This document shows positions 8,186-17,858 of a stretch of DNA of 24,822 nucleotides, in pieces. Each line of letters opens with the position of its first letter. Position 1 is the first letter of the stretch. Source of the DNA: Ruminococcus callidus (GTDB lineage Bacteria; Bacillota; Clostridia; Oscillospirales; Ruminococcaceae); assembly GCF_020709055.1 (NCBI RefSeq), contig NZ_JAJFCK010000037.1:1-24822 (forward strand). The letters run 5' to 3'. Made by a program: the position numbers and the translations under genes. Under the pieces are notes generated by a model. That model saw nothing but the letters and a program-made list of their open reading frames with translations, made no database searches and had not been told where the DNA came from.

Positions 8186-8817
8186 TGTACACCCACTGCC
8201 TTCAAGGTCAGAGCGGTGGTATCTGCCACCTCTTCCTGACCGATTACAGTTTCAAGCTTCCCCTGCTTCTCGTAATATGCCTTCAGGGGTTCCGTGGTCT
8301 TGTGGTATACGGCCAGACGATCCAGAACCGTTTCCGGCTGGTCATCCTTGCGGATGATGGTCTTGCCGCCGCACTTATCGCAAACCCCCTCGACCTTGGT
8401 GGGCTTGAACTGAATGTGATAGGTTGCGCCGCACTTCTCGCAGACTCTTCTGCCAGAAACACGGGTCTGAATGGTTTCATCCGGAACGTAGATCTCCAGA
8501 ACCTTGTCGATCTTCACGCCCATCTCGTCCAGCGCCTCTGCCTGAGGAACGCTGCGGGGAAAGCCATCCAGAATGAAGCCAGCCTTGCAGTCATCCTGTG
8601 CGATGCGCTCTTTCAGGATGCCGATGACGATATCATCGGAAACCAGAGCGCCGCTGTCCATGGCTGCCTTGGCTTTTACGCCGTATTCCGTACCGGTGCG
8701 AACTGCCTCACGCAGCATGTTGCCGGTCGAAATCTGGGGAATGTTCAGTGCCTGTGAAATCACTTCTGCCTGAGTGCCCTTGCCGGCACCCGGTGCGCCT
8801 AAGAGAATCAGATTCAT
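8182..8817 (-). CDS. adk: adenylate kinase, zinc-binding long form
   Basis: The 211-residue enzyme interconverts AMP + ATP and 2 ADP. The P-loop is [10 protein letters not shown] at 7-16, the AMP-binding helix [12 protein letters not shown] at 29-40 and DGFPR at 84-88. The LID carries Cys126, Cys129, Cys146 and Cys149, a structural zinc site usual in Gram-positive enzymes. It sits after secY and overlaps map. Confidence 0.98.
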   Translation of the reverse strand: MNLILLGAPGAGKGTQAEVISQALNIPQISTGNMLREAVRTGTEYGVKAKAAMDSGALVSDDIVIGILKERIAQDDCKAGFILDGFPRSVPQAEALDEMGVKIDKVLEIYVPDETIQTRVSGRRVCEKCGATYHIQFKPTKVEGVCDKCGGKTIIRKDDQPETVLDRLAVYHKTTEPLKAYYEKQGKLETVIGQEEVADTTALTLKAVGVQ

Positions 8818-8835
8818 AGGGTAAATCTCCTTATC

Positions 8836-10161
8836 TTATTCGAGGAAGCCCTTGTGATGACGCATCATCATCTCAGACTCCAAGGTACGAACGGTTTCCA
8901 GAGCCACACTAACAACGATCAGTACGGTCGTACCGCCCATTGCCAGAGAGCCCAGGTTCTGGTCTGCCATAACCAGGAAAATCGGCATAATGGCGATGAC
9001 ACCGAGGAAGAATGCGCCCACCAGAGTGATCTTGGACAGAACACGCTGAATGTAATCCGAGGTCGGCTTGCCGGGACGGATACCCGGGATGCCGCCGTTG
9101 CTCTGGCGCAGGTTGTTTGCGATTTCAATGGGATTGTACTGCATCGACACATAGAAGTAGTTGAATGCAATAATCAGGATGAAGTAGATCACTGCATAAG
9201 ACAGCGATCTGGTATTGAAGAAGTTGATGAATCCGTTATAGAACTTCTGCCAGAAGCCGTCCGGGTCGGTATAAACCGGCTTGAACAGGCTGATGGTGCT
9301 GGGCAGAGACATGAAAGACATGGCGAAGATGATCGGCATAACACCGCTCATGCACACCTTAACCGGAATGTGCGTGGACTGTCCGCCATACTGCTTTCTG
9401 CCAACAACACGCTTTGCATACTGAATCGGGATCCGGCGCTCCGAAGCGTTCATGAACACGATGAATGCGATCATTACCACAAAGAGTACCAGGACTGCCA
9501 GAGATTCGAAGAAATACCGCTGCGGTTCGTTCAGGGTCAGATCCCACAGTCTTCCCACATAAACGGGGAAGCGTGCCAGGATGCCGGCGAACAGGAGCAT
9601 CGAGATGCCGTTGCCGATTCCCTTGTCGTTGATCCGGTTTCCCATCCAGACAACGATGGAAGTACCGGCGATAAAGGACATGACGATAACGAAGCCGATG
9701 AAAACATTGGCTGCGGTAGAACCGCCGTCCGTCACTGCATTCATCTGATTCTTCAGCGTCAGATAATATGCGAAGGACATGAACGCAGCCAGTGCCATTG
9801 CAACAGCGGCTGTAATTCGGTTGAGTTTCTTCTGCCCCTCTTCTCCCTCATCCCGCATGCGTTCCAGCGGCGGGAGGGCGTAGGTCAACAGCTGCATAAT
9901 AATGGAGGCGTTGATATACGGTGTGATGGACAGAGAGAAAACGGTTGCATTGGACAGCGCACCACCGGTCAGGATATCCAGGTATTCCAGGAAGTTACCA
10001 TCGCTTGCGTTGCTGGCCATCCAGGTTTTTACGACGTCGGTATCCAGAAACGGAACCACGACTGCGCAGCCCATGCGGAAAATCAAAAGCATGAGTAAAG
10101 TGTACAACATCTTTTTCCGGATTTCCGGAATGCTGAAAGCATTTCGCAATGTCTTAAACAC
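8836..10161 (-). CDS. secY: Sec translocon channel subunit SecY
   Basis: The 441-residue integral membrane protein has about ten predicted TM helices. Family signatures are the N-terminal helix MLYTLLMLLIFRMGCAVVVPF, the plug-region ALSNATVFSLSITPYINASI and the cytosolic loop GIRPGKPTSDYI near residue 365. It forms the protein-conducting channel used by signal-peptide proteins, such as the two scaffoldins in this window. GTG start with a GAGGTGA SD. Only one nucleotide separates it from the rplO stop. Confidence 0.98.
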   Translation of the reverse strand: MFKTLRNAFSIPEIRKKMLYTLLMLLIFRMGCAVVVPFLDTDVVKTWMASNASDGNFLEYLDILTGGALSNATVFSLSITPYINASIIMQLLTYALPPLERMRDEGEEGQKKLNRITAAVAMALAAFMSFAYYLTLKNQMNAVTDGGSTAANVFIGFVIVMSFIAGTSIVVWMGNRINDKGIGNGISMLLFAGILARFPVYVGRLWDLTLNEPQRYFFESLAVLVLFVVMIAFIVFMNASERRIPIQYAKRVVGRKQYGGQSTHIPVKVCMSGVMPIIFAMSFMSLPSTISLFKPVYTDPDGFWQKFYNGFINFFNTRSLSYAVIYFILIIAFNYFYVSMQYNPIEIANNLRQSNGGIPGIRPGKPTSDYIQRVLSKITLVGAFFLGVIAIMPIFLVMADQNLGSLAMGGTTVLIVVSVALETVRTLESEMMMRHHKGFLE

Positions 10162-10162
10162 G

Positions 10163-10603
10163 TTACATCACCTCTGCTTTTCCGCCAGCCTTTTCGATTT
10201 TTTCAGCTGCGCTCTTGGTGAACTTTGCAGCCTTTACAGTCAGCTTAGTTGTCAGCTCGCCGTCGCCGAGCACCTTGACACCATCGCATGCCTTCTTGAT
10301 CAGACCAGCAGCGATGAGCAGTTCTGCATCAACAACGGTACCTTCTGTGAACTGATTCAGGTCAGAAACGTTTACAATGGCATATTCCTTTGCGAAAATG
10401 TTGTTGAAACCTCTCTTCGGAATACGTCGAGTCAGGGGCATCTGGCCGCCTTCGAAACCGATTCTTACGCCGCCGCCGCTACGTGCATTCTGGCCCTTAT
10501 GGCCCTTGCCTGCGGTCTTGCCGTTACCGGAACCGTGGCCACGGCCAATTCTCTTAACTTCCTTGGTGGAGCCTTCTGCCGGGGACAATTCGTGAAGCTT
10601 CAT
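10163..10603 (-). CDS. rplO: 50S ribosomal protein L15
   Basis: The 146-residue protein binds 23S rRNA late in assembly. The Gly-rich, basic N-terminal arm ([20 protein letters not shown]) and the [18 protein letters not shown] motif identify it. An upstream in-frame GTG exists, but it overlaps the SD; the ATG of [12 protein letters not shown] lies 8 nt after GGAGG and fits the family. Confidence 0.97.
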   Translation of the reverse strand: MKLHELSPAEGSTKEVKRIGRGHGSGNGKTAGKGHKGQNARSGGGVRIGFEGGQMPLTRRIPKRGFNNIFAKEYAIVNVSDLNQFTEGTVVDAELLIAAGLIKKACDGVKVLGDGELTTKLTVKAAKFTKSAAEKIEKAGGKAEVM

Positions 10604-10628
10604 AATGTGCACCTCCTTAGATGATAAC

Positions 10629-10805
10629 TTATGCTTCTGTAACCTCTACGAGGTGAGAAATTTTCTGGATTTTGCCGAGGGTTGCCTCATTTTCCGGCTG
10701 TACGCTAACATCGCCGACCTTCTTCAGACCCAGCGAATTTGCGGTAGCGATCTGGTCCTTCTTGCGACCGATCAGGCTTTTTACGAGCTTGATATTCTTT
10801 GCCAT
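10629..10805 (-). CDS. rpmD: 50S ribosomal protein L30
   Basis: A 58-residue protein ([20 protein letters not shown], then [20 protein letters not shown]) matching bacterial L30 in size and motif. ATG with a GGAGGGTG SD. It lies between rpsE and rplO as expected and fills what would otherwise be an apparent gap. Confidence 0.96.
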   Translation of the reverse strand: MAKNIKLVKSLIGRKKDQIATANSLGLKKVGDVSVQPENEATLGKIQKISHLVEVTEA

Positions 10806-10817
10806 TTCGCACCCTCC

Positions 10818-11318
10818 TTACTTCAAGATTTCCTTGACAGACTTGCCGCGCTTTTCTGCAACTTCAGCTGCAGTGGTGCAGGATGCCAGTCCGTTGATGG
10901 TTGCACGAACGACGTTGCACGGATTGTTGGAGCGCAGCGACTTCGTACGGATATCCTTGATGCCTGCTACTTCGATGACAGCACGAACCGGGCCGCCGGC
11001 GATCACACCGGTACCGGGAGCAGCCGGCTTCATCAGAACTTCGCCTGCGCCGAACTTTCCTACGATTTCGTGCGGGATGGTTGTGCCGCGCAGCGGGATC
11101 TGGATCAGGTTCTTCTTTGCGTCCTCAATGCCCTTGCGGATCGCATCCGGAACTTCACCGGACTTACCCAGACCGAAGCCTACGATGCCATTGCCGTCGC
11201 CGACAACAACCAGTGCTGCGAACTTCATGATACGACCGCCCTTTACGGTCTTGGATACGCGGTTAATGGAAACCACCTTTTCTGCAAGTTCGAGTCCCTG
11301 CGGATCAATTTTAGCCAA
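10818..11318 (-). CDS. rpsE: 30S ribosomal protein S5
   Basis: The 166-residue protein has the double-stranded RNA-binding-like N domain ([20 protein letters not shown]) and the S5 C-terminal fold ([19 protein letters not shown]). It shapes the mRNA entry site and decoding accuracy. The start codon is TTG, 7 nt after [21 protein letters not shown] is the natural N terminus and no nearby ATG competes. Confidence 0.97.
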   Translation of the reverse strand: MAKIDPQGLELAEKVVSINRVSKTVKGGRIMKFAALVVVGDGNGIVGFGLGKSGEVPDAIRKGIEDAKKNLIQIPLRGTTIPHEIVGKFGAGEVLMKPAAPGTGVIAGGPVRAVIEVAGIKDIRTKSLRSNNPCNVVRATINGLASCTTAAEVAEKRGKSVKEILK

Positions 11319-11335
11319 AGTAATACCTCCCTTGT

Positions 11336-11695
11336 TTAGAACTTCAGTCCGTTCTCACGTGCGCTGTCTGCCAGTTCCTTGACTCTGCCGTGATACAGAT
11401 AACCGCCTCTGTCGAATACAACATCGGTGATGTCCTTCTCCAGTGCACGCTTTGCGATCATCTCGCCAACCTTGCGTGCGCCCTCTGCGTTTCCGCCGAC
11501 ACCCTCGAATGCCTTATCCATGCTGGATGCGGATGCCAGAGTTACGCCGTTTACATCGTCGATCAGCTGTGCATAAATATGCTTGGTCGAACGGTATACG
11601 CACAGACGCGGGCGCTCAGGAGTGCCGGAAATCTTTGCACGAACTCTTGCGTGTCTTTTTGCTCTGGCTTTCTTGCTATCAATCTTTTTAATCAT
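11336..11695 (-). CDS. rplR: 50S ribosomal protein L18
   Basis: The 119-residue 5S rRNA-binding protein has the motifs [29 protein letters not shown] and [20 protein letters not shown]. Its basic N-terminal tail binds 5S rRNA together with L5. Spacing to rplF and rpsE is about 20 nt on each side. Confidence 0.97.
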   Translation of the reverse strand: MIKKIDSKKARAKRHARVRAKISGTPERPRLCVYRSTKHIYAQLIDDVNGVTLASASSMDKAFEGVGGNAEGARKVGEMIAKRALEKDITDVVFDRGGYLYHGRVKELADSARENGLKF

Positions 11696-11717
11696 AGCGA
11701 TTTACTCCTTTCTCGAA

Positions 11718-12263
11718 TTACTTCTTGCCCTTGCCGGCCTTACCTTCCTTGCGGATGATATGCTCGTCAACGTAGCGGATGCCCTTGCCCTTATAAGGCT
11801 CCGGCGGACGCTTTTCACGGATCTCCGCTGCAAACTGGCCAACTTCCTGCTTGTCGATGCCGCTTACCACGATGGTGTTCGGCTGCGGAACGTCCAGCTT
11901 GATGCTATCGGTCTCTGCAACGATAACCTGATGAGAATAACCCAGGTTCATGACAACTTCCTTGCCCTTCTTTGCAGCACGATAGCCAACGCCCTCGATG
12001 ATCAGGGTCTTGGAGTAACCGTTGGTTACGCCCTCCACCATATTTTCGATGAGTGTTCTAGTCAGTCCGTGCAGGGATCTGTGCTCCTTGTCATCGGTCG
12101 GACGGGTAACGGTTACCACGCCGTCTGCGACCTCGATGCCCAGCTCCTTGGAAAACTGTCTGGAGAGAGTGCCCTTCGGTCCCTTGACGGTAACCAGGTT
12201 CTCTTCGCACTTTACTTCTACGCCGGCAGGAACACTAATCGGTTTTTTTCCTATTCTTGACAT
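11718..12263 (-). CDS. rplF: 50S ribosomal protein L6
   Basis: The 181-residue two-domain protein near the sarcin-ricin loop begins SRIGKKPISVPAGVEV and ends with the signature PEPYKGKGIRY followed by a Lys-rich tail. Length is typical. Standard place between rpsH and rplR. Confidence 0.97.
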   Translation of the reverse strand: MSRIGKKPISVPAGVEVKCEENLVTVKGPKGTLSRQFSKELGIEVADGVVTVTRPTDDKEHRSLHGLTRTLIENMVEGVTNGYSKTLIIEGVGYRAAKKGKEVVMNLGYSHQVIVAETDSIKLDVPQPNTIVVSGIDKQEVGQFAAEIREKRPPEPYKGKGIRYVDEHIIRKEGKAGKGKK

Positions 12264-12278
12264 AATCCCGTGTCCTCC

Positions 12279-12677
12279 TTACCAAACGAATGCTAAAACT
12301 TCGCCGCCGACATTCAGCTCGCGAGCCTTCTTATCTGTCATAATACCCTTTGAGGTAGAAACGATTGCAATGCCCAGTCCCTTGCGAACCTTCGGCATAT
12401 CCTCACAGCTGGAATAGATCCGCAGACCCGGCTTCGATACCCGGCGCAGACCGGTGATAACCGGGCTGCGGTTTTCGCTGTACTTCAGCGTGATGCGGAT
12501 TACGCCCTGCTTTCCGTCTTCAATCACCTGAAAGCCCTTGATGTAGCCTTCGTCCAGCAGAATCTGGGTGATTGCCTTCTTGACATTGGAAGCGGGAACG
12601 TCAACTGTGGCGTGCCGTGCGGAACTTGCATTGCGGATTCTTGTCAGAATATCTGCGATTGTATCTGTAATCTGCAT
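12279..12677 (-). CDS. rpsH: 30S ribosomal protein S8
   Basis: The 132-residue 16S-binding protein begins [20 protein letters not shown] and ends with the signature [21 protein letters not shown]8 represses the spc operon in E. coli by binding near rplE; no equivalent site was recognised here. Confidence 0.97.
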   Translation of the reverse strand: MQITDTIADILTRIRNASSARHATVDVPASNVKKAITQILLDEGYIKGFQVIEDGKQGVIRITLKYSENRSPVITGLRRVSKPGLRIYSSCEDMPKVRKGLGIAIVSTSKGIMTDKKARELNVGGEVLAFVW

Positions 12678-12708
12678 GCCAATGACCTCCTTTTCGTAGA
12701 ACTCCTTT

Positions 12709-12894
12709 TTACCAGCTTGCTTTTTTTACGCCCGGAATCTTGCCCTCATGTGCCAGCTCACGGAAGCATACACGGCAAACGCCGAACTTTCTCAGATAGG
12801 AATGAGGTCTTCCGCAGATCTTACAACGGGTATAAGCTCTGGTGGAAAACTTGGGAGTTCTCTGCTGCTTTAATTTCATTGCCTTTTTTGCCAT
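12709..12894 (-). CDS. rpsN: 30S ribosomal protein S14, zinc-binding short form
   Basis: A 61-residue protein, the short type-Z form typical of Firmicutes. Cys24, Cys27, Cys40 and Cys43 ([15 protein letters not shown]) make the zinc knuckle, and the tail is [14 protein letters not shown]. It sits between rplE and rpsH. Confidence 0.97.
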   Translation of the reverse strand: MAKKAMKLKQQRTPKFSTRAYTRCKICGRPHSYLRKFGVCRVCFRELAHEGKIPGVKKASW

Positions 12895-12912
12895 GACTTT
12901 GTTCCTCCCTGT

Positions 12913-13452
12913 TTACTTTGCGAACGGTGCGCCGAGGAGTGTCAGCAGTTCCTTTGCTTCCTCGTCTGTCTGTGCCGTTGTGATAAAGTTGATATCCATA
13001 CCTCTAACCTTATCGATCTTATCGTACTCGATCTCCGGGAAGATCAGCTGTTCCTTGATACCGGTGGAGTAGTTGCCCTTACCGTCGAAGGAATTGCCGT
13101 TGATGCCGCGGAAGTCACGTACACGCGGGAAGCTGACATTGAACAGCTTGTATACGAACTCATACATTCTCTCGCCACGCAGTGTTACCTTCACGCCGAT
13201 GGGCATGCCCTCACGGAGCTTGAAGTTTGCGACGGACTTCTTTGCTCTGCAAACAACCGGTCTCTGACCTGTGATTGCTGCAAGATCAGTCATGATGGCA
13301 TCGATGACCTTTGCATTGTCCTTTGCCTCGCCGGCTGCAACATTGACAACCACTTTCTCCAGCTTCGGGATCTGCATCACATTGGAGTAACCGAACTTCT
13401 TCATCATTGCAGGAGCAACGGTGCTATTGTAATAATCTTTCAATGTAGACAT
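12913..13452 (-). CDS. rplE: 50S ribosomal protein L5
   Basis: The 179-residue 5S rRNA-binding protein that contacts P-site tRNA shows [20 protein letters not shown] near the start and the L5 signature [20 protein letters not shown]. Usual length and place. Confidence 0.98.
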   Translation of the reverse strand: MSTLKDYYNSTVAPAMMKKFGYSNVMQIPKLEKVVVNVAAGEAKDNAKVIDAIMTDLAAITGQRPVVCRAKKSVANFKLREGMPIGVKVTLRGERMYEFVYKLFNVSFPRVRDFRGINGNSFDGKGNYSTGIKEQLIFPEIEYDKIDKVRGMDINFITTAQTDEEAKELLTLLGAPFAK

Positions 13453-13464
13453 ATCGTTTCTCCT

Positions 13465-13818
13465 TTACTCAAAAGATTTGCCGCACTTCTTGCAGACACG
13501 CAGCTTCTTACCGTCCTCGATCACATGACCAACTCTGGTGGGCTTGCCGCACTTCGGGCAAACCAGCTGTACCTTGCTTGCATACAGGGCAGCTTCTGTG
13601 GTGACGATTCCGCCAACCTGACCCATACGGGTGGGCTTTACGTGCTTGGTAACCACGTTGAAGCCTTCTACGATGACCTTGCCTTCCTTCGGACTGACTG
13701 CTACGACCTTGCCGGTCTTTCTGCCCTTCGCCTTGTCATCTTTATCGTTGTACTGATACTCATCCTTACCAGTCAGCAGGATTACGGTGTCGCCTGTTTT
13801 TACATGAATCTTACTCAT
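13465..13818 (-). CDS. rplX: 50S ribosomal protein L24 with C-terminal zinc ribbon
   Basis: A 117-residue assembly-initiator protein. The N-terminal KOW motif (KTGDTVILLTGKD, then GRKTGKVVAVSPKEGKVIVEG) is interrupted by a short acidic/basic insert (YQYNDKDDKAK) rarely seen in the standard GKDKGK turn. The C terminus has Cys87, Cys90, Cys109 and Cys112 (VCPKCGKPTRVG, CKKCGKSFE), a zinc ribbon shared by many Firmicutes L24 proteins. Confidence 0.97.
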   Translation of the reverse strand: MSKIHVKTGDTVILLTGKDEYQYNDKDDKAKGRKTGKVVAVSPKEGKVIVEGFNVVTKHVKPTRMGQVGGIVTTEAALYASKVQLVCPKCGKPTRVGHVIEDGKKLRVCKKCGKSFE

Positions 13819-13836
13819 TTTGTTGGCACCTCCACC

Positions 13837-14205
13837 TTACAGAACTTCCGGTGCGAGGCTCAGGATCTTCATATAATCCTTTTCACGAAGCTCTCTTGCA
13901 ACCGGCCCAAAAATACGAGTACCCTTGGGATTTTTGTCTTCACGGATAATGACAGCAGCGTTCTCATCGAAGCGGATGTAGGTTCCGTCTTCTCTGCGCA
14001 GGCCCTTCTTGGAACGAACGATAACAGCTTTCACTACGTCGCCCTTCTTTACCACGCCGCCGGGTGTTGCTTTCTTAACAGATGCGACTACGACATCGCC
14101 GATATTTGCATATCTTCTGCGAGTGCCGCCGAGAACTCTGATGCACATCAGTTCCTTCGCACCGGTGTTATCCGCAACCTTCATATAAGACTGCATCTGA
14201 ATCAC
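13837..14205 (-). CDS. rplN: 50S ribosomal protein L14
   Basis: The 122-residue intersubunit-bridge protein begins [19 protein letters not shown], the universal L14 start, and contains [15 protein letters not shown] at the C terminus. The start codon is GTG with SD AGGAGG about 10 nt upstream. A hairpin lies just before this SD. Confidence 0.98.
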   Translation of the reverse strand: MIQMQSYMKVADNTGAKELMCIRVLGGTRRRYANIGDVVVASVKKATPGGVVKKGDVVKAVIVRSKKGLRREDGTYIRFDENAAVIIREDKNPKGTRIFGPVARELREKDYMKILSLAPEVL

Positions 14206-14221
14206 AGCGAGTTCCTCCTTT

Positions 14222-14250
14222 CAGAATCGCTTTTGGATAAGCGGGTTCTG
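14222..14250 (-). promoter_or_regulatory. rpsQ-rplN intergenic hairpin
   Basis: Two 5-bp stems, CAGAA/TTCTG and CGCTT/AAGCG, stacked with a small internal loop, end 2 nt before the AAGGAGG SD of rplN. Structure this close to the SD could modulate L14 translation. Confidence 0.45.
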
Positions 14251-14268
14251 TTTTCTCTATTGATGTGT

Positions 14269-14526
14269 TTACTTAGCCTTTTCGATGATTTCAACCACAC
14301 GCCATCTCTTGTCCTTGGACAGCGGACGGGTTTCCATCACTTCAACACGGTCACCGACTCTGCACTCGTTGTTCTCATCGTGTGCCTTCAGGCGAACGGT
14401 TCTCTTCACGATCTTCTTGTACAGCGGATGTTTTACATTGTCGACGATTGCAACAACGACGGTCTTGTCCATCTTATCGCTGACAACCATGCCGACTCTG
14501 GTTTTTCTCAAATTTCTCTCAGCCAC
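14269..14526 (-). CDS. rpsQ: 30S ribosomal protein S17
   Basis: An 85-residue OB-fold 16S-binding protein with the motifs [20 protein letters not shown] and [20 protein letters not shown]. It starts with GTG after a GGAGGG SD. Placed between rpmC and rplN as usual. Confidence 0.97.
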   Translation of the reverse strand: MAERNLRKTRVGMVVSDKMDKTVVVAIVDNVKHPLYKKIVKRTVRLKAHDENNECRVGDRVEVMETRPLSKDKRWRVVEIIEKAK

Positions 14527-14541
14527 AGTAAAACCCTCCTC

Positions 14542-14733
14542 TTACTGCTGTGCAGACAGACGCAGTGCTGTCTTTACACGAGCAATGTCCTTTTTAACAG
14601 CCTTAATGCGAGCTGTATTTTCAAGCTGATTTGCTGCGAGCTGGAAACGGAGTGCAAAGAGCTCTTCCTTCAGGCTTCCCAGCTTTGCGTTCAGCTCTTC
14701 GGCCGACATGTTCTTTACTTCGGTTGCTTTCAT
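14542..14733 (-). CDS. rpmC: 50S ribosomal protein L29
   Basis: A 63-residue helical-hairpin protein at the tunnel exit, next to L23. Signatures are [20 protein letters not shown] and [17 protein letters not shown]. Its ATG overlaps the rplP stop by one base (TAATG), indicating coupled translation. Confidence 0.96.
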   Translation of the reverse strand: MKATEVKNMSAEELNAKLGSLKEELFALRFQLAANQLENTARIKAVKKDIARVKTALRLSAQQ

Positions 14734-15155
14734 TACTGCTCGCCTCCTTGTTCAGCTTTTACAAACTTACACTTAATCGGCAGCTTGTGCATTGCAAGAC
14801 GCATTGCTTCTCTTGCAGTTTCTTCCGGTACGCCTGCGATTTCGAACAGGACTCTGCCCGGCTTTACGACTGCTACCCAATATTCCGGAGCACCCTTACC
14901 GGAACCCATACGAGTACCGAGGGGCTTCTTGGTAACAGGCTTATCCGGGAAGATCTTGATCCATACCTGACCGCCACGCTTGATATAACGTGTCATTGCG
15001 ATACGGGCGGATTCGATCTGGTTGGAAGTGATCCAAGCCGGCTCCAGTGCCTGGATGCCGTATTCGCCGTTGCTTACAAAATTACCTCTGGTTGCCTTAC
15101 CGGTCATACGTCCTCTGTGAACGCGGCGGTATTTTACTCTCTTCGGAAGCAGCAT
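14733..15155 (-). CDS. rplP: 50S ribosomal protein L16
   Basis: The 140-residue protein near the A site and L7/L12 base has the family signatures [39 protein letters not shown] and [18 protein letters not shown]. It overlaps rpsC by one base at its start and rpmC by one base at its end. Confidence 0.98.
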   Translation of the reverse strand: MLLPKRVKYRRVHRGRMTGKATRGNFVSNGEYGIQALEPAWITSNQIESARIAMTRYIKRGGQVWIKIFPDKPVTKKPLGTRMGSGKGAPEYWVAVVKPGRVLFEIAGVPEETAREAMRLAMHKLPIKCKFVKAEQGGEQ

Positions 15156-15943
15156 TATTGGTTACCTCCTTCTCTTCTTGCGTCACGACGGAAGCTGCCG
15201 CCGTTTCTGCGGTCACCGCCACGGTTGTCACGACGACGTCTGTCATCACGGCCCCGAGGCTCACGAGTCTTTCTCTCTACCTTTTCTCTCTGGGAAGCAG
15301 CCTTTGCTGCATCGCCCTTGAGCACTTCGCCCTTATAGATCCAAACCTTTACGCCGATACGGCCGTAAGTGGTGTGTGCCTCTGCGAAGCCATAGTCGAT
15401 ATCTGCACGAATGGTCTGCAGCGGGATGGTACCCTCGTGGTAGCTCTCAGAACGTGCGATTTCTGCACCGCCCAGTCTGCCGGAAACCTTAGTCTTGATA
15501 CCCTTTGCGCCCAGACGCATTGCACGGCCGATAGACTGCTTCATTGCACGGCGGAAGGAGATACGGTTCTCCAGATCCAGTGCGATCTTTTCAGCAACCA
15601 GCTGTGCATCCATATCCGGCTGCTTTACTTCTACGATGTTGACATAAACCTGCTTGTTCAGCATCTTTTCCAGCTGTGCACGCAGTTTTTCGATCTCTGC
15701 GCCGCCGCGGCCGATTACGACACCCGGCTTAGCGCAGTGGATGTGGATTCTAACCTTGTCTGCGAAACGCTCGATCTCAATTCTCGGAACGCCTGCTGCA
15801 TACAGGTTCTTCTTGATGAACTTACGAATGTTATAATCTTCTACCAGCGTATCGCCGAAGTCAGACTTATTCGCGAACCAACGAGAATCCCAATCCTTAA
15901 TGACGCCGACACGAAGACCGTGCGGATTAACCTTCTGGCCCAT
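15155..15943 (-). CDS. rpsC: 30S ribosomal protein S3 with long Arg/Gly-rich tail
   Basis: The body (1-216) is standard: [19 protein letters not shown] at the start, a type-II KH domain with the GxxG loop [14 protein letters not shown] near 65-78, and [20 protein letters not shown] in the C domain. S3 lines the mRNA entry tunnel and acts in helicase activity. Residues 217-262 are an added low-complexity tail with 16 Arg among 46 residues plus Gly, Asp and Asn, making the protein about 40 residues longer than usual. Role of the tail unknown. Confidence 0.97.
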   Translation of the reverse strand: MGQKVNPHGLRVGVIKDWDSRWFANKSDFGDTLVEDYNIRKFIKKNLYAAGVPRIEIERFADKVRIHIHCAKPGVVIGRGGAEIEKLRAQLEKMLNKQVYVNIVEVKQPDMDAQLVAEKIALDLENRISFRRAMKQSIGRAMRLGAKGIKTKVSGRLGGAEIARSESYHEGTIPLQTIRADIDYGFAEAHTTYGRIGVKVWIYKGEVLKGDAAKAASQREKVERKTREPRGRDDRRRRDNRGGDRRNGGSFRRDARREGGNQ

Positions 15944-15961
15944 AACTCAACCTCCTTGGGA

Positions 15962-16297
15962 TTATTCTTCTTCTTTCAGAACAATGGTGATGTGTGAAGT
16001 TCTCTTAAAGATGCGGAAGGCTCTGCCCTGTGCTCTCGGCTGGATCCGCTTCATGATCGGACCCGGTGTTACGAAGCACTCCGCAACGTAGAGATTTTCC
16101 TTGTTCATGCTGTGATTATTTTCTGCATTTGCAATTGCGGACTTCAAGAGCTTTTCCAGCAGCGGGCTGGCAGCCTTCGGAGTGAGGTCCAGAGTCGCCA
16201 GTGCGATATCCACAGGCTTGTTACGGATCAGATCCAGAACGATCTGAACCTTGCGCGGAGAAATCCGTGCATTTCTCAGATATGCTTTTGCTTCCAT
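15962..16297 (-). CDS. rplV: 50S ribosomal protein L22
   Basis: The 111-residue protein has a beta-hairpin loop that lines the nascent peptide tunnel. Signatures are [20 protein letters not shown] and [17 protein letters not shown] (the tunnel hairpin, site of macrolide resistance changes). Standard length. Confidence 0.98.
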   Translation of the reverse strand: MEAKAYLRNARISPRKVQIVLDLIRNKPVDIALATLDLTPKAASPLLEKLLKSAIANAENNHSMNKENLYVAECFVTPGPIMKRIQPRAQGRAFRIFKRTSHITIVLKEEE

Positions 16298-16315
16298 GTG
16301 ATCTCCTCCTTCCGC

Positions 16316-16600
16316 TTACTTCTTACCATTGTTGGATGTCTTAGAACCAGCGTGTCCCTTAAAGGTTCTGGTCGGTGCGAATTCACCCAACTTGTGTCCT
16401 ACCATATCTTCTGTCACATATACCGGAACGTGCTTGCGACCGTCATGCACAGCGATGGTGTGGCCTACGAAATCCGGGAAAATGGTAGAAGAACGGCTCC
16501 ATGTCTTGAGCACTTTCTTCTCGCCGGCTTCGTTCATAGCCTGTACACGCTTGAGGAGGACTTCCTGGACGTAAGGTCCCTTTTTGATACTTCTGCTCAT
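16316..16600 (-). CDS. rpsS: 30S ribosomal protein S19
   Basis: The 94-residue head protein partners S13. Motifs are [38 protein letters not shown] and [19 protein letters not shown]. Lies between rplB and rplV. Confidence 0.98.
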   Translation of the reverse strand: MSRSIKKGPYVQEVLLKRVQAMNEAGEKKVLKTWSRSSTIFPDFVGHTIAVHDGRKHVPVYVTEDMVGHKLGEFAPTRTFKGHAGSKTSNNGKK

Positions 16601-16620
16601 GAGTGTGTTCCTCCTTTCCC

Positions 16621-17454
16621 TTATCTACCGTTGCGGCGTTTTACAATATACTTATCGGATGCCTTGTGCTTTGCACGAGTCTTATAACCCAGAGCCGGCT
16701 TACCCCAAGGAGTAACAGGTCCCGGACGACCGATCGGCGACTTACCTTCACCACCACCGTGCGGGTGATCGTTCGGGTTCATAACAGAACCTCTGACGGT
16801 AGGTCTCCAGCCCTTGTTTCTCACGCGGCCAGCCTTACCGTAATGTACGTTTTCGTGGTCGATGTTAGAAACCTGGCCGATGGAAGCACGGCACTCGATC
16901 GGCACTTTTCTCATTTCGCCGGAGGGCAGACGAACCAGTGCGAAAGCACCTTCCTTGCCCATCAGCTGTGCCATGTTGCCTGCGCTGCGGACCAGCTGAG
17001 CGCCCTTACCCGGATACAGTTCAATTGCGTGGATAAAGGTACCAACCGGAATGTTTACCAGCGGCAGTGCGTTGCCCGGCTTGATGTCAGCATCTGCGCC
17101 GGAGCGGACAACAGCGCCAACCTTCAGACCTTCCGGTGCGAGGATGTAGCGCTTTTCGCCGTCTTCATACTGAACCAGTGCGATGAATGCGCTGCGGTTC
17201 GGATCGTACTCCAGCGTCAGAACAGTTGCGTTCATGCCGTCCTTTGCACGCTTGAAGTCGATGACACGATACTTTCTGCGGTTTCCGCCGCCTCTGTGGC
17301 GGACGGTAATTCTGCCGTAGCTGTTGCGGCCCGAGTTCTTCTTCAGCGGCTCGAGCAGGCTCTTCTCCGGCTTTACCTTCGACAGACCCGAATAGTCGGT
17401 CACAGTCATATTTCTGCGGGACGGGGTCGTCGGTTTATAGGTCTTAATGGCCAT
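16621..17454 (-). CDS. rplB: 50S ribosomal protein L2
   Basis: The 277-residue protein is needed for subunit association and peptidyl transfer. The C-terminal signature [13 protein letters not shown] is at 225-237, including the conserved His residues. An in-frame GTG lies three codons upstream, but the [15 protein letters not shown] is 8 nt after the AAGGAG SD and matches the family. The gap before it holds two hairpins. Confidence 0.98.
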   Translation of the reverse strand: MAIKTYKPTTPSRRNMTVTDYSGLSKVKPEKSLLEPLKKNSGRNSYGRITVRHRGGGNRRKYRVIDFKRAKDGMNATVLTLEYDPNRSAFIALVQYEDGEKRYILAPEGLKVGAVVRSGADADIKPGNALPLVNIPVGTFIHAIELYPGKGAQLVRSAGNMAQLMGKEGAFALVRLPSGEMRKVPIECRASIGQVSNIDHENVHYGKAGRVRNKGWRPTVRGSVMNPNDHPHGGGEGKSPIGRPGPVTPWGKPALGYKTRAKHKASDKYIVKRRNGR

Positions 17455-17487
17455 TCTTTTCACTCCTTATATAAATGCCAGATTTGC

Positions 17488-17502
17488 GGGAGCATCACTC
17501 CC
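17488..17502 (-). promoter_or_regulatory. rplB leader hairpin 2
   Basis: A 5-bp stem (GGGAG/CTCCC) with a 5-nt loop lies midway between the post-rplW hairpin and the rplB SD. No U-tract. Confidence 0.4.
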
Positions 17503-17508
17503 ATACTC

Positions 17509-17534
17509 GTTACAGACGATTCAGTCTCTGTAAC
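17509..17534 (-). promoter_or_regulatory. rplW 3' hairpin (rplB leader hairpin 1)
   Basis: A perfect 8-bp stem GTTACAGA/TCTGTAAC with a 10-nt loop begins at the base directly after the rplW stop codon. No U-tract follows, so it is not an intrinsic terminator. It may be a processing or 3'-end-protecting structure. Confidence 0.55.
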
Positions 17535-17858
17535 TTAGAACATACCGTCGAAGAATTCGATGGTACCCTTGCGCTTGGTGCCGTCCTTGCCCTTTTCCGG
17601 ATCCGGATTGATGGTGATAACAGCCTTCTTGAAATCCGGGCGCTTACCAACGTTGCGGCCCATGCGCTTGGTCTTTCCGGTGCAGTTTACGGTGTTTACC
17701 TTCAGAACCTGTACCTGGAACAGAGCTTCAGCAGCCTGTGCGATCTCAACCTTATTGGCATCCTTTGCAACCTTGAAGGTGTACTTGCCGCTCTGCATGT
17801 CGTCGACACTGCGTTCCGTGATAACCGGGGTCAGAATGATATCCTGCGGTGCTTTCAC
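17535..17858 (-). CDS. rplW: 50S ribosomal protein L23
   Basis: The 107-residue tunnel-exit protein docks trigger factor and SRP. Motifs are [20 protein letters not shown] and [17 protein letters not shown]. The start is GTG, overlapping the rplD stop by 4 nt (GTGA), with GGAGGTG 8 nt upstream. Confidence 0.97.
   Translation of the reverse strand: MKAPQDIILTPVITERSVDDMQSGKYTFKVAKDANKVEIAQAAEALFQVQVLKVNTVNCTGKTKRMGRNVGKRPDFKKAVITINPDPEKGKDGTKRKGTIEFFDGMF

Noticed and set aside
8854..10098. 414-codon open frame opposite secY
   Set aside because: Its His/Gln/Asn-rich translation mirrors the membrane-protein codons of secY and is not a protein family.
13525..14970. 481-codon open frame opposite rplX, rplN, rpsQ, rpmC and rplP
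   Set aside because: Antisense to five certain ribosomal protein genes and without family resemblance.
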